Positions 41,469 through 49,253 of a stretch of DNA of 64,000 bases are shown piece by piece (position 1 is the stretch's first letter; the number at the start of each line of letters is the position of its first letter). The translations under genes and the position numbers were made by a program. The notes beneath the pieces are model-generated. The model worked only from the letters and a program-made list of their open reading frames with translations, was not told where the DNA came from and did not search any database. Source of the DNA: Myxococcota bacterium (GTDB lineage Bacteria; Myxococcota_A; UBA9160; UBA6930); assembly GCA_028285625.1 (NCBI GenBank), contig JANQOX010000025.1, positions 124,001 through 188,000 of the forward strand. The letters are read 5' to 3'.

Positions 41469-44366
41469 TCAGGGATTGCAGACGTTGGCGTTGCCGACGC
41501 AGAAGGGCATCTCGTTGCTGTGCAGGCCGCTCGGCTTCTGGAGCTGGAGCAGGTGCATGCCGTCGGCCAGCGCGATCCCCAGGTCCACGAACACCACCTC
41601 GTCGGCGATGGAGTCGGCACCGTCCGACTCGCAAGGGGTCGGACCACCGAAGCTCGCCACCGCACCGCCCGTGGGTGCGCCGTCGACGATCACCACGTCG
41701 CCGTCGTCCACGTGCCGAGCCTCGATGAAGAACGAGGTGCCCTCGGGCAGCTCCGGGTCGCCGGTGGGCCCGACGCCGGCCTGGCAGTTGGCGCCCAGCG
41801 GCGCGATCAACGGCTGCGGGTTGGCTTCAGAGACGTTCGTAGGCAGGTGCGCGGTGAGCGTCGCGCGCAGCTGGCCCGTCGCGGCCTCGCCGAGCAGCGC
41901 TGCGCGATCGAGCACGTCGGCGCCGTCGATGCGGTAGGCGGAGAGGGTCGCCACGTACTCGATCGAGCTCGGCTGTCCCGCACGGACCCCATGGCCCTTG
42001 AGGTTCACGAACCCGCGGGTATCCGCCTGCTCGAGAGCGGCCAGCAGGGCCTCGGTGTCGGTCGCCAGCGGCACGTTGGCCGTACGACTGCTCAGGGTGA
42101 GCTGCCGACCGACGGCGCCCGAGTGCCCGGTGCTCGCCTCTTCGAACATCTGGAACATGTTCACCGGGCGCGTGCCGTAGACCGACTCGAACACCAGGAA
42201 GGCCGCACCGAAGGTCGTCTTCTCGTCCAGGCCGCGGCCGACGGGATCCCAGGCGAATGCCGGCTCGAGGGGCTGGGTGCCTCCGCCGAGCGGGGTGCCG
42301 ACGTTGGCGAGCTCGAGGAGTTCGCGCGGCGAGGTGATGCCCATGGAGAACTGGAGGAACCGATCGGTGAGGCCGCGCATGGTCGGGGCGTCGAACCCGT
42401 CGAGGGTCTGCGAGTTCGTGCCCGTGGTGAGCGGCAATTCGTGGCAGCCCGCGTTGGAGTCGGCGCAGGTGTTCGGGTTGCCGCCCTGGTCCATGAAGAA
42501 GTCGCGGAAGCCCTGCTCGGCAACCGGTGTGATGTCGTCATCCACCGGGCGTGCGCGAGGCGGCGGGTAGCTCACGACCTCGAGGAACGCCGCCATCTCG
42601 TCGCGTTCGGTGGTCGTCAGGCGTCCGGGCAGGCCCGAGGGGCCCGTGGCGCAGCCGCCGCTCTGGTCGCACATCACGCCCGAGAGGCTCGCGTCCACCA
42701 GGTGCCGGAAACAGCCCTGCTGGTCGTTCGGGTCGCAGACCGGGGCCTCGGACCCCGAGCCGCCGAGAGCGCCGTTGGTGCCGCCCCAGGGGTCTCCGAG
42801 CGTGCCGTCCCAGTGCAGCGGGACCGTGTCGCGAAGGCCGCGCACCGGCATGGTGGTGCGCGGCTCGTCGTCACCGGTGCAGGCACCGAAGACGCAGGCG
42901 CCTCCGATGCGCCAGAGCAGCTGGTCGGTGTTGCCGTCCGGATGGCAACTCTCGCACGAGAAGTTGCCGCTGTCGGAGGCGAAGGCGTTGCTGAAGGCGA
43001 TGCGCCCGCGGCGCACGTCGTCCGGCGTGGGGTCGCCCCCGATGGCGATGAGGCCGATCGTCTGCGGCGCCGTCGGGTCCGTCAGGTCGACGATGCTGAC
43101 CGAGTTGGAGAGCGTGTTGAGCACGTAGGCGCGGACGGCGGCACCCGTCTCGGGGTCGGCCAGCAGCGCCACGCCCTTGGGCACGCTCCCCACGTCGACC
43201 CGGCCGAGGAGGGTGCCCGTCGCGTCGAGGGTGAACAGCCGGTGGGTGCCGGCCGCCGTGCCGACCACCAGCGCTCCGTCGGGTGACACGGCCACGCCGA
43301 AGGGCGTGGCCAGGGCCGTCGCGGGGTTCGGGAAGTCGGGCTCGAGTTCGACGGTCTGCGCGATCGAGCACCCCGAACCGCCGCTGCAGTCGAGAATGGC
43401 CACTTCGTTGTCGAAGAGCTTGTTGCCGAGGGCGGGCAGGTTGTCGCCCTCGGTGCCGTTGGCGGCGTTGCGGGCGTCGGTCTGCGTCACGTAGACGCGG
43501 CCGGCGCCGTCTGCGGCGACGCCGTAGAGCAGGGTGCCCACGTGCTCCACCACGTCCACCAGGGCGTCGTTCGACGTGTCGAAGACGAACACGTCGCGGT
43601 CCGGCAGGGCCGGGTCGACCACGATGTTCTTGGCGACACCGGGCAGGTTCGGTGTGGTGGCGAAGTCCTGCAGGTCGCGCAGGCCCATCGAGCAGGGGTC
43701 TCCGGGCTGGTTGGAGCCGTTGATCACGTTGCAGAGCGAGAGCTGCGTCTGGTTGTTCGACTCGAAGACCGCCACGAAGAGCAGGCCTCCGGCGACGGTG
43801 ATGGCGCGCGGGTCCTGGCCGGAGATGTCGAGGTGCCCGGCCACGTCGTAGGCTGCGGCGTCGATCACGGCGATCTGGTCCAGAGAGGAGAGCGCGACGT
43901 AGGCCTTGGTGTTGCTCGCGAAGGCGATGCCCACGGGCTCGTCGAACCGCGTCGCTCCGTTCGAGTCGAGCTGCTGGATGGTCTCGACGACTTCCAGGTA
44001 GCTCGCGCTCCCAGCGGCCGTGTCGATGACGCTCACCGAGTCCGACACGTGGTTGGCGACCCAGACCTCCTGGCCGTCCGGGCGAAACGCCACCGAGACG
44101 GGTTCGAGGCCGACCTCGACCTGACGGAGGAGCTTTCCCGTCGCGACGTCCACGAGGTCCACCCGGTTGCTCACCGTCTGGGCGATCACCAACAGGCTCT
44201 GGTCCGGCGACAGGGCGATCGGGTTCGACTGCGGGCTCGCGAAGGTCAGGTGGCCTGCGGGCTCGGCCGCCGGGCGGCGGCGACCGGCGTGGGTGACGGT
44301 GGCCGCGGCCAGAAAGGCGATCGCGACTGCGAGTACGATCACCGGGCGCCGGGGGAGACAACGCAT
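41469..44366 (-). CDS. Large exported beta-propeller protein with a CxxCH haem motif
   Basis: This 965-residue protein starts at ATG 44366, with AAGGAG seven bases upstream. It has a signal peptide (VLAVAIAFLAAATVTHA). The first ~400 residues are YVTN-type propeller repeats (NRVDLVDVATGKLLRQVEVG; NSVSIVDLTDP). A single CESCHPDGNTDQ haem-c motif then begins a cytochrome-c/di-haem-peroxidase-like stretch with MPVRGLRDTVPLHWDG. A second CHEL lacks the first cysteine spacing. The C-terminal third is unrecognised. This layout is common in secreted deltaproteobacterial redox proteins. An AT-rich palindrome (44389-44400) lies in its promoter. Confidence 0.8.
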   Translation of the reverse strand: MRCLPRRPVIVLAVAIAFLAAATVTHAGRRRPAAEPAGHLTFASPQSNPIALSPDQSLLVIAQTVSNRVDLVDVATGKLLRQVEVGLEPVSVAFRPDGQEVWVANHVSDSVSVIDTAAGSASYLEVVETIQQLDSNGATRFDEPVGIAFASNTKAYVALSSLDQIAVIDAAAYDVAGHLDISGQDPRAITVAGGLLFVAVFESNNQTQLSLCNVINGSNQPGDPCSMGLRDLQDFATTPNLPGVAKNIVVDPALPDRDVFVFDTSNDALVDVVEHVGTLLYGVAADGAGRVYVTQTDARNAANGTEGDNLPALGNKLFDNEVAILDCSGGSGCSIAQTVELEPDFPNPATALATPFGVAVSPDGALVVGTAAGTHRLFTLDATGTLLGRVDVGSVPKGVALLADPETGAAVRAYVLNTLSNSVSIVDLTDPTAPQTIGLIAIGGDPTPDDVRRGRIAFSNAFASDSGNFSCESCHPDGNTDQLLWRIGGACVFGACTGDDEPRTTMPVRGLRDTVPLHWDGTLGDPWGGTNGALGGSGSEAPVCDPNDQQGCFRHLVDASLSGVMCDQSGGCATGPSGLPGRLTTTERDEMAAFLEVVSYPPPRARPVDDDITPVAEQGFRDFFMDQGGNPNTCADSNAGCHELPLTTGTNSQTLDGFDAPTMRGLTDRFLQFSMGITSPRELLELANVGTPLGGGTQPLEPAFAWDPVGRGLDEKTTFGAAFLVFESVYGTRPVNMFQMFEEASTGHSGAVGRQLTLSSRTANVPLATDTEALLAALEQADTRGFVNLKGHGVRAGQPSSIEYVATLSAYRIDGADVLDRAALLGEAATGQLRATLTAHLPTNVSEANPQPLIAPLGANCQAGVGPTGDPELPEGTSFFIEARHVDDGDVVIVDGAPTGGAVASFGGPTPCESDGADSIADEVVFVDLGIALADGMHLLQLQKPSGLHSNEMPFCVGNANVCNP

Positions 44367-44388
44367 GGAGACTCCTTGGAGTAGGAGC

Positions 44389-44400
44389 CTAATCAATTAG
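44389..44400 (-). promoter_or_regulatory. AT-rich palindrome CTAATCAATTAG in promoter
   Basis: The 12-bp inverted repeat (5-2-5) lies 23 bp above the propeller gene start. TTGACG reads 5' of it on the minus strand (44421-44416) at -35-like distance, so a protein bound here would cover the -10. Confidence 0.4.
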
Positions 44401-44417
44401 TCGATGAATCGGGGCCG

Positions 44418-44882
44418 TCAAGTCCCCTGTTGCGCATCGGTCGGTGAGAGGACCTCGGGGCGTTTCAGGTGAGCGCTCAGGTCGCCCACCTGGTCGATGC
44501 GGATGCGCCGTTCGCAGAAGCGCCATCCGGCGGCTGCGCGCTCGAAGACATCGAAGTAGCGCCCCAGCACGATCACCTCGGGGGCCCCGCCCGAAACCGA
44601 CTGGAAGACGGTGAAGCACGATCGCACCTGGGCCCGGTCGCGCCCCTCACTCAGATCGACGATCACGTTCGAGGTGAGATGCCGGGTGCGCGGCGTACCG
44701 TCGTCGTAGCAGCGCACGGTCTGATCCATGAGGCGCTCGACGGCGCGTGCCCCACGCACGGCGTCGCCACCGACCATGCCGTAGCGGCCCTCGGAGAACA
44801 GAGCGCCCACGGTTGCAAAGTCGCCTGCGTCCACGGCCTCGGCGTAGCGGTAGAGCAGGTTCTCGATCGCGTTGCGTGCCAT
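44418..44882 (-). CDS. SnoaL/NTF2-like protein
   Basis: This 154-residue cone-fold protein has ENLLYRYAEAVDAGDFATVG, LFSEGRYGM, TRHLTSNVIVDLSEG, VLGRYFDVFERAAAGWRFCE and RRIRID, the pattern of the SnoaL_4/NTF2-like group that includes steroid isomerase and scytalone-dehydratase folds. His in TRHLTSN and Asp in AVDAGDF are the usual pocket residues. TAGCCT-N6-ATG at the start suggests a leaderless transcript. Confidence 0.88.
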   Translation of the reverse strand: MARNAIENLLYRYAEAVDAGDFATVGALFSEGRYGMVGGDAVRGARAVERLMDQTVRCYDDGTPRTRHLTSNVIVDLSEGRDRAQVRSCFTVFQSVSGGAPEVIVLGRYFDVFERAAAGWRFCERRIRIDQVGDLSAHLKRPEVLSPTDAQQGT

Positions 44883-45185
44883 GGCGCGAGGCTAGCGCGG
44901 GGCATGTGTGCCGGTTGCGGCACGAGCGCGAGCCCGCGACTCGGATCGCTGCGCCGGACCCGGCGCGGCGGGCCGCCGCGCGAGGCCGCGGGCGCCGGTG
45001 CATGCGCGAACCGGCGCCCGCGGTGGGCGGGCAGGCATGGCCTGGCTCACCCTCGCGAGACTTCGAGCCCGCGTCGGCCTCGGCGGGCGTGGGCCCTGCT
45101 CCAGAGGGTTAGGGGCGGCTGGACGCCAGTGCATCCCTCAAACGGGGTGGGGGGAACGCCCAGACCCCGACGGTCCCGTCGGGGT
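44883..45185. other. 303-bp intergenic region with two strong hairpins
   Basis: No gene is seen between the NTF2-like start and the esterase stop. The region holds a TAGCCT box next to 44882, a perfect 14-bp inverted repeat (44986-44999 with 45010-45023, ten-base loop) and a 12-bp one (45162-45187) at the esterase end. Confidence 0.6.
44986..45023. repeat. Perfect 14-bp GC inverted repeat
   Basis: CCGCGGGCGCCGGT and its exact complement flank ten bases. It lies about 160 bp beyond the esterase stop and has no U-tract. It could be a transcript-end stabiliser or a remnant of a repeated palindromic unit. Confidence 0.45.
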
Positions 45186-45187
45186 CT
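45162..45187 (-). terminator. 12-bp hairpin overlapping the esterase stop
   Basis: AGACCCCGACGG and its complement flank two bases (TC) and reach into the esterase stop codon. It has no U-run, so it is terminator-like but not canonical. Confidence 0.4.
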
Positions 45188-47033
45188 ACGGAGCCGGATC
45201 GATGGGATGCGCTGCGCAGAGCCCATCCCAGCCCGTGCGGTAGCGCTCGGCGGACAGCGTGGCTCCGAAGCGCACGAAGTCGGCCAGCACCGCGCACCGC
45301 TCACCGGGATTCTCGAAGCGCGGGTCCGTGGCGAGGGCATCGAGCAAGCCTGCCGACTCGACCGTGTCGGTCGACGTGTGGATCCCGCCATCATCGGCAC
45401 TGTCGAGAACCAGGTACTTCGGCCCTTCGCCGGCGGACCAGGCTGGCCATGACGGAAGCGAGTCGTCGCGGCCGCGGCCGGGGTCGCCGGTTGCTGCGAA
45501 CGAGGTCCAGTAGGAGACCATCGCGTCGGAGAGCTCCTGGTCGAGCTCGCGCCGGTCTTCGTCGAAGATCAGGTCGGTGAACAGGCCCAGTCGGCCGAAC
45601 ACGAAGGGGATCTCGAGCGCGTGTGCCGCGCCGAGCATCCGACCGAGGTCGAGCCAGAGCAGCCGCCCCTCGTCGTCCCAGTCCCAGCGGTAGCCGAACA
45701 CGGTCGGCCCCTGCACGGGTCGCATGCGCGCGAGCGGCTCGTCCACGGCCCGGGCCTTCCAGTCCTTGGCGCCGTACTCGGCGTGCAGGTCGTAGAGCCG
45801 CGGCTCGCGAATGCGCAGGGGGATGCCCAGCATGCGCGAGACATGCTCCGAACCGAAGAGCATGAAGAGCTTCTGCTCGTCGCGATTGGTGCCCGACATG
45901 AAGGGGACGCGGTTGTATCGGCCGGCGGCGAGGTGCTCCATGGGATCGCCCGTCAGCACGACGTGGCCGTCCCGGATGATCTCGGGCGCTCGATACATGC
46001 CACCGAAACCCTCTCCCACCGTGGCGAGCAGGGCTTCGGCGGGCTGGCCTCGCAGGTACGTCTCCACCGCATCGGCCGACATGCCCGCGACCGCCTGCTT
46101 GGCCCCACCCCGGTCGCTGGCCGTTCCGTCGGCCTGGAGCAGGCTCAGCAGCACCTCGCCCGAACTGCCCGGCGCGCCGGGCTCCGCCGCGTCCACCGCA
46201 TGCTCGGCCTCGCTGCGTGGCGTAGACCGCACCGAGCCACTCTGTGCGATTCCCCGATGAAAGAGCCCGGCCGCGCGCGGCGAGAGCAGAAGGCTGTAGA
46301 CGTCGCTTCCGCCTGCCGACTCGCCGAAGATCGTCACGCGGTCGGGGTCTCCGCCGAAGAAGGCGATCTCGTCGCGCACCCACTCGAGCGCGCGCACCAG
46401 GTCGAGCGTGCCGTAGTTGCCCGAGGCGTCGTCGAGCGACGTGCCCTCCGGCCGAAGGGCCGAGTGGCTGAACCAGCCGAAGAAGCCCAGCCGGTAGTGA
46501 ACGGTCACGACGATCACACCGCCCTGGATGGCGAGGGTGGACCCATCGTACGGGGAAGCGTCTCCGATGCTGTTGCCGCCGCCGTGGATCCAGACCATGA
46601 CGGGGAGTCGTGCATCGCCGGTGGGGACCGCATCGGGCGTGAACGCCGGTGCGAACACGTTCAGGTAGAGGCAGTCTTCGCTGCCGGTGGGCTCGCCGCT
46701 GGGTGTGCCGTCTCGCGCGCCCAGCGGGCTCGCGATCTGCATGCAGGGCGAGCCGAAGTCGAGCGCCTCGCGGGGCGCCGTGACCGGCTCGGGGGCCCGC
46801 GGCGCGCGCCACCGCAGGTCGCCCACGGGCGGCTGCGCGAAGGGGATGCCGAGCCACGCGTGCCCGCCCTCGGGGTGCGCAAAGCCGATCACCGGTCCGC
46901 CCGCCAGGTCGCGCCGGGTGGCCGGGTCGGCGACTTCACCCGCCAGGGGTTCGACACGCCCGCCACCGCAGGCGACGACGCAGGCGAGGCTCGCGAGGAG
47001 GACGGTGCGCAGCAGGCGAGAGCGGTTGGGCAT
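45186..47033 (-). CDS. Type-B carboxylesterase, lipoprotein
   Basis: This 615-residue protein starts at ATG 47033. The lipoprotein signal is LLASLACVVAC. The alpha/beta hydrolase core is of the carboxylesterase/cholinesterase family: WLGIPFAQPPVGDLRWRAP, SEDCLYLNVFAP, VMVWIHGGGNSIG (oxyanion hole), VTVHYRLGFFGW, NYGTLDLVRALEWV and catalytic Ser in TIFGESAGGSDV. The length is normal for the family. It would hydrolyse ester substrates in the periplasm or outer leaflet. Confidence 0.93.
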   Translation of the reverse strand: MPNRSRLLRTVLLASLACVVACGGGRVEPLAGEVADPATRRDLAGGPVIGFAHPEGGHAWLGIPFAQPPVGDLRWRAPRAPEPVTAPREALDFGSPCMQIASPLGARDGTPSGEPTGSEDCLYLNVFAPAFTPDAVPTGDARLPVMVWIHGGGNSIGDASPYDGSTLAIQGGVIVVTVHYRLGFFGWFSHSALRPEGTSLDDASGNYGTLDLVRALEWVRDEIAFFGGDPDRVTIFGESAGGSDVYSLLLSPRAAGLFHRGIAQSGSVRSTPRSEAEHAVDAAEPGAPGSSGEVLLSLLQADGTASDRGGAKQAVAGMSADAVETYLRGQPAEALLATVGEGFGGMYRAPEIIRDGHVVLTGDPMEHLAAGRYNRVPFMSGTNRDEQKLFMLFGSEHVSRMLGIPLRIREPRLYDLHAEYGAKDWKARAVDEPLARMRPVQGPTVFGYRWDWDDEGRLLWLDLGRMLGAAHALEIPFVFGRLGLFTDLIFDEDRRELDQELSDAMVSYWTSFAATGDPGRGRDDSLPSWPAWSAGEGPKYLVLDSADDGGIHTSTDTVESAGLLDALATDPRFENPGERCAVLADFVRFGATLSAERYRTGWDGLCAAHPIDPAP

Positions 47034-47118
47034 GGCCGCCAACGCTAGCCGAATCGGCCCCTGCGAGCGCCGCTCGTGGGACTGCGGTCATTCGCGCCAG
47101 GGGCGCGGCGGCCGCGGG

Positions 47119-47985
47119 CTAGCGCTGCCGGCGCAGCGCGAAGGCCCCCGCGGCGAGCAACAGGGGCATCACCGCAGGCGCGGGCACGGGCACGGACGAC
47201 ACGCCCTCGAGGCGCTTGTCCTTGCTCAGCACGAAGGACTTGCCCGGATCGAGCAGCACGTCCCACTGCAGCCCGAACGCGACGTCGTCGGGGCCTGCCG
47301 GGTCGCGCGCGTCTTCGAGGCCGAGCCCGGCGTCGAGCAGGTCGGCCACATCCGGGAACAGGGCCAGCTGGATCACGTCGGCGCCCGGGGTCACGACCTC
47401 TTCGAAGATGCTGGTTCCGGCGGTATCCACCTGCCGGACGGTGTGGCCATCCACGAGCTCGACCACGTCGGCCAGGCTGTCGAAGCCCAGGTCGAGGTCG
47501 ACGTACTGGACCAGGGAGATGGAGATCGCCTCCTGGGCGGTGTTCGTGATCACCACGGTCTCGGCCACGTCCGCCGCGCCGCTACCCGGCGCCGCGCCGC
47601 GCAGGGTGAGGGTCAGGTCGATGGTGAGGTCGCTTCCGCCGTAGCGAACGGCCACGGTGTCGAGCCGGTCGTCCACGAAGGCGTTCGTGTCGCTTCCCTG
47701 CTCGCCCACCAGACCGTAGGTGTCGATGCGCTGGTAGTCGCCATCGCCCGCCTGCAGATAGAACCACTGCTCGAAGAGCTGCTCGGTGCCGTCCACCTGC
47801 CAGGAGAGCATCCCCGAGCCGTCGGGGTCGCTCTCCTCGGTGTTCACCACGGCCGTGGCGTTCTGGTCGCCGAGGACGAAGGAGGTGGCGCTGGCCGGGC
47901 CGGCGAGCAACAGGGTGAGGGCCAACACGGTGAGGCCCTGAAGGGCCCGGGCAGGGGTCGAGGCCGCGCCAAGCAGCATCCGCAT
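47119..47985 (-). CDS. PEP-CTERM-type exported protein, paralogue A
   Basis: This protein of about 288 residues uses ATG 47985, nine bases after GGAGG; ATG 47994 abuts the SD. A signal peptide is present. The beta-rich body shares blocks with the next gene: SFVLGDQNATAVV, DTNAFVDDRLDTVAVRYG, TLTLRG, VQYVDLDLG, EEVVTPGAD and SFVLSKDKRLEG. The tail VPVPAPAVMPLLLAAGAFA ends in arginines, a degenerate PEP-CTERM signal. The paired copies indicate tandem duplication. Confidence 0.8.
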   Translation of the reverse strand: MRMLLGAASTPARALQGLTVLALTLLLAGPASATSFVLGDQNATAVVNTEESDPDGSGMLSWQVDGTEQLFEQWFYLQAGDGDYQRIDTYGLVGEQGSDTNAFVDDRLDTVAVRYGGSDLTIDLTLTLRGAAPGSGAADVAETVVITNTAQEAISISLVQYVDLDLGFDSLADVVELVDGHTVRQVDTAGTSIFEEVVTPGADVIQLALFPDVADLLDAGLGLEDARDPAGPDDVAFGLQWDVLLDPGKSFVLSKDKRLEGVSSVPVPAPAVMPLLLAAGAFALRRQR

Positions 47986-48046
47986 CGAGTTCATCCTCCG
48001 GCGCAGGTTGATCTTTCGAGGCCGCCGCGCGCGGGCGCCCCAAGAG

Positions 48047-48066
48047 CCGTGGTGCGAGAACCACGG
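48047..48066. repeat. 7-bp inverted repeat between the paralogues
   Basis: CCGTGGT and ACCACGG flank six bases, just beyond the U-tract of the terminator at 48075-48115. It may be part of the promoter/leader of paralogue A. Confidence 0.35.
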
Positions 48067-48074
48067 TTGTGTCG

Positions 48075-48115
48075 AAAAAAGCAGACGGGGGCCCCGGCCT
48101 GGGCCGGGACCCCCG
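48075..48115 (-). terminator. Rho-independent terminator of paralogue B
   Basis: On the minus strand a ~14-bp GC stem (arms 48086-48099 and 48102-48115, one G-U pair) is followed after a short spacer by six U residues (complement of the A-run at 48075-48080). It lies 27 bp after the stop. It is the most canonical terminator in the window. Confidence 0.85.
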
Positions 48116-48141
48116 TTCGCGGGGTACGAAGGGTCGTGGAC

Positions 48142-48996
48142 CTATGCGCGGCGGCGGCCGATCACGGCCAGGCCGACACACCCGAGCAGGCCGAGCAGCG
48201 CGGTCGCCGGCTCCGGAACCGACGGGGTTCCGGGCGCGGGGCCGAGGCGCTTGTCCTTGCTGATCAGGAACGTGTCGCCACCGTCCAGCTCGACGTCCCA
48301 CTGGAAGGCCCAGGCCACGTCGCCGGGGCCCACGGGGCCGGAGTCCGGGACGACGCCTGCACCGCTCGTGATGTTGGCGAGCAGCTCGTCGGCGCTGCCT
48401 ACGGCGGCGAGGTCGGGCTTCGGGGTCACGACCTCTTCGGCCACACCGACGGCACCCGCCGCGTCCTGCTGGCGAACCGTGTTCGCGTTCAGGATCTCGG
48501 CCACGTCACCGGGGTCGGCGCCGAAGTTGAAGTCGACGTACTGGATGAAGGACACGGAGGTGGCCACGTCGCCGAGGTTGCTGAGCACCAGGGTCTCGGC
48601 CATGTCCGCTACGCCGGTGCCAGCCTGCCCGCCGCGAAGGGTGAGGGTCAGGTCGACCACGATCGGGCTCTGGTCGCCATAGCGAACGGCCAGCGTGTCT
48701 TCGTTGTCGTCGACGAAGGGGTTCGTGTCGCTCGCGAGCTCTGCGCTGCCCCCGGCGGCCACACCCAGCAGGTCGATCGGCACGTAGTCCGAGCCGTCGA
48801 TGCTGATGAAGAACCACTGCAAGTTGAGGCTGTTCACGTCATCGACGGCCCACGCGAGCACGCCGCCGCCGGCGCCGGTCTCGATGATGGCGGTGCTGTT
48901 CTGGTCGACCAGCGTGAAGGACGTCGCGAACGCAGCGCCCGGGAAGAGCAACATGGCGCTGGCTACCGCAGCCAACACGAATGAACGGGTCATCAT
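48142..48996 (-). CDS. PEP-CTERM exported protein, paralogue B
   Basis: This 284-residue protein starts at ATG 48996 (or the adjacent ATG 48993) with GGGAG upstream. It has a signal peptide (AAVASAMLLFPGAAFA). The body matches paralogue A: SFTLVDQNSTAII, DTNPFVDDNEDTLAVRYG, LTLRGG, IQYVDFNFGADPGD, EEVVTPKPD and FLISKDKRLG. The tail VPEPATALLGLLGCVGLAVI with GRRRA is canonical PEP-CTERM. A terminator follows, and a terminator-like hairpin lies in its leader. Confidence 0.87.
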   Translation of the reverse strand: MMTRSFVLAAVASAMLLFPGAAFATSFTLVDQNSTAIIETGAGGGVLAWAVDDVNSLNLQWFFISIDGSDYVPIDLLGVAAGGSAELASDTNPFVDDNEDTLAVRYGDQSPIVVDLTLTLRGGQAGTGVADMAETLVLSNLGDVATSVSFIQYVDFNFGADPGDVAEILNANTVRQQDAAGAVGVAEEVVTPKPDLAAVGSADELLANITSGAGVVPDSGPVGPGDVAWAFQWDVELDGGDTFLISKDKRLGPAPGTPSVPEPATALLGLLGCVGLAVIGRRRA

Positions 48997-49083
48997 TTTC
49001 CACTCCCGCTAGAGATGAAGGTCCGCGGGTGTGTGGTGGCCCGAAGCGTGTTGTGTCGTGCACCCAGGAAGAAAAAGGCCGTA

Positions 49084-49116
49084 TCCCCCAAAAAAGGGAG
49101 AAAATCCCTTCGGGGA
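49084..49116 (-). promoter_or_regulatory. Terminator-like hairpin in the leader of paralogue B
   Basis: On the minus strand AAGGGA-TTTTC-TCCCTT is followed by a run of Us and then GGGGG, with an outer TCCCC/GGGGA pairing also possible. It sits 94-114 bp above the start. It could be an attenuator, or a terminator blocking stray antisense transcription from the P450 side. Confidence 0.4.
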
Positions 49117-49200
49117 GGCGCGCGGCTGCGTGAGCTGCGTTCTGCGCTCTCCTCACGAACCGGCAGGAGGCGCGCGCGAGAGGCGGGGGGCTCGCTAGAG

Positions 49201-49214
49201 TGAAACTCGTTTCA
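49201..49214 (+). promoter_or_regulatory. KstR-like palindrome TGAAACTCGTTTCA at operon head
   Basis: The perfect 14-bp inverted repeat fits the actinobacterial KstR consensus TnnAACnnGTTnnA at every fixed position. TAGAGT (49196-49201) touches its left edge, so the site covers the presumed transcription start of the five-gene operon. It is a likely TetR-type operator. Confidence 0.55.
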
Positions 49215-49253
49215 ATTTCGTCGCTCCCCTCGGGACCTCTCGAAAGGCCTCCG

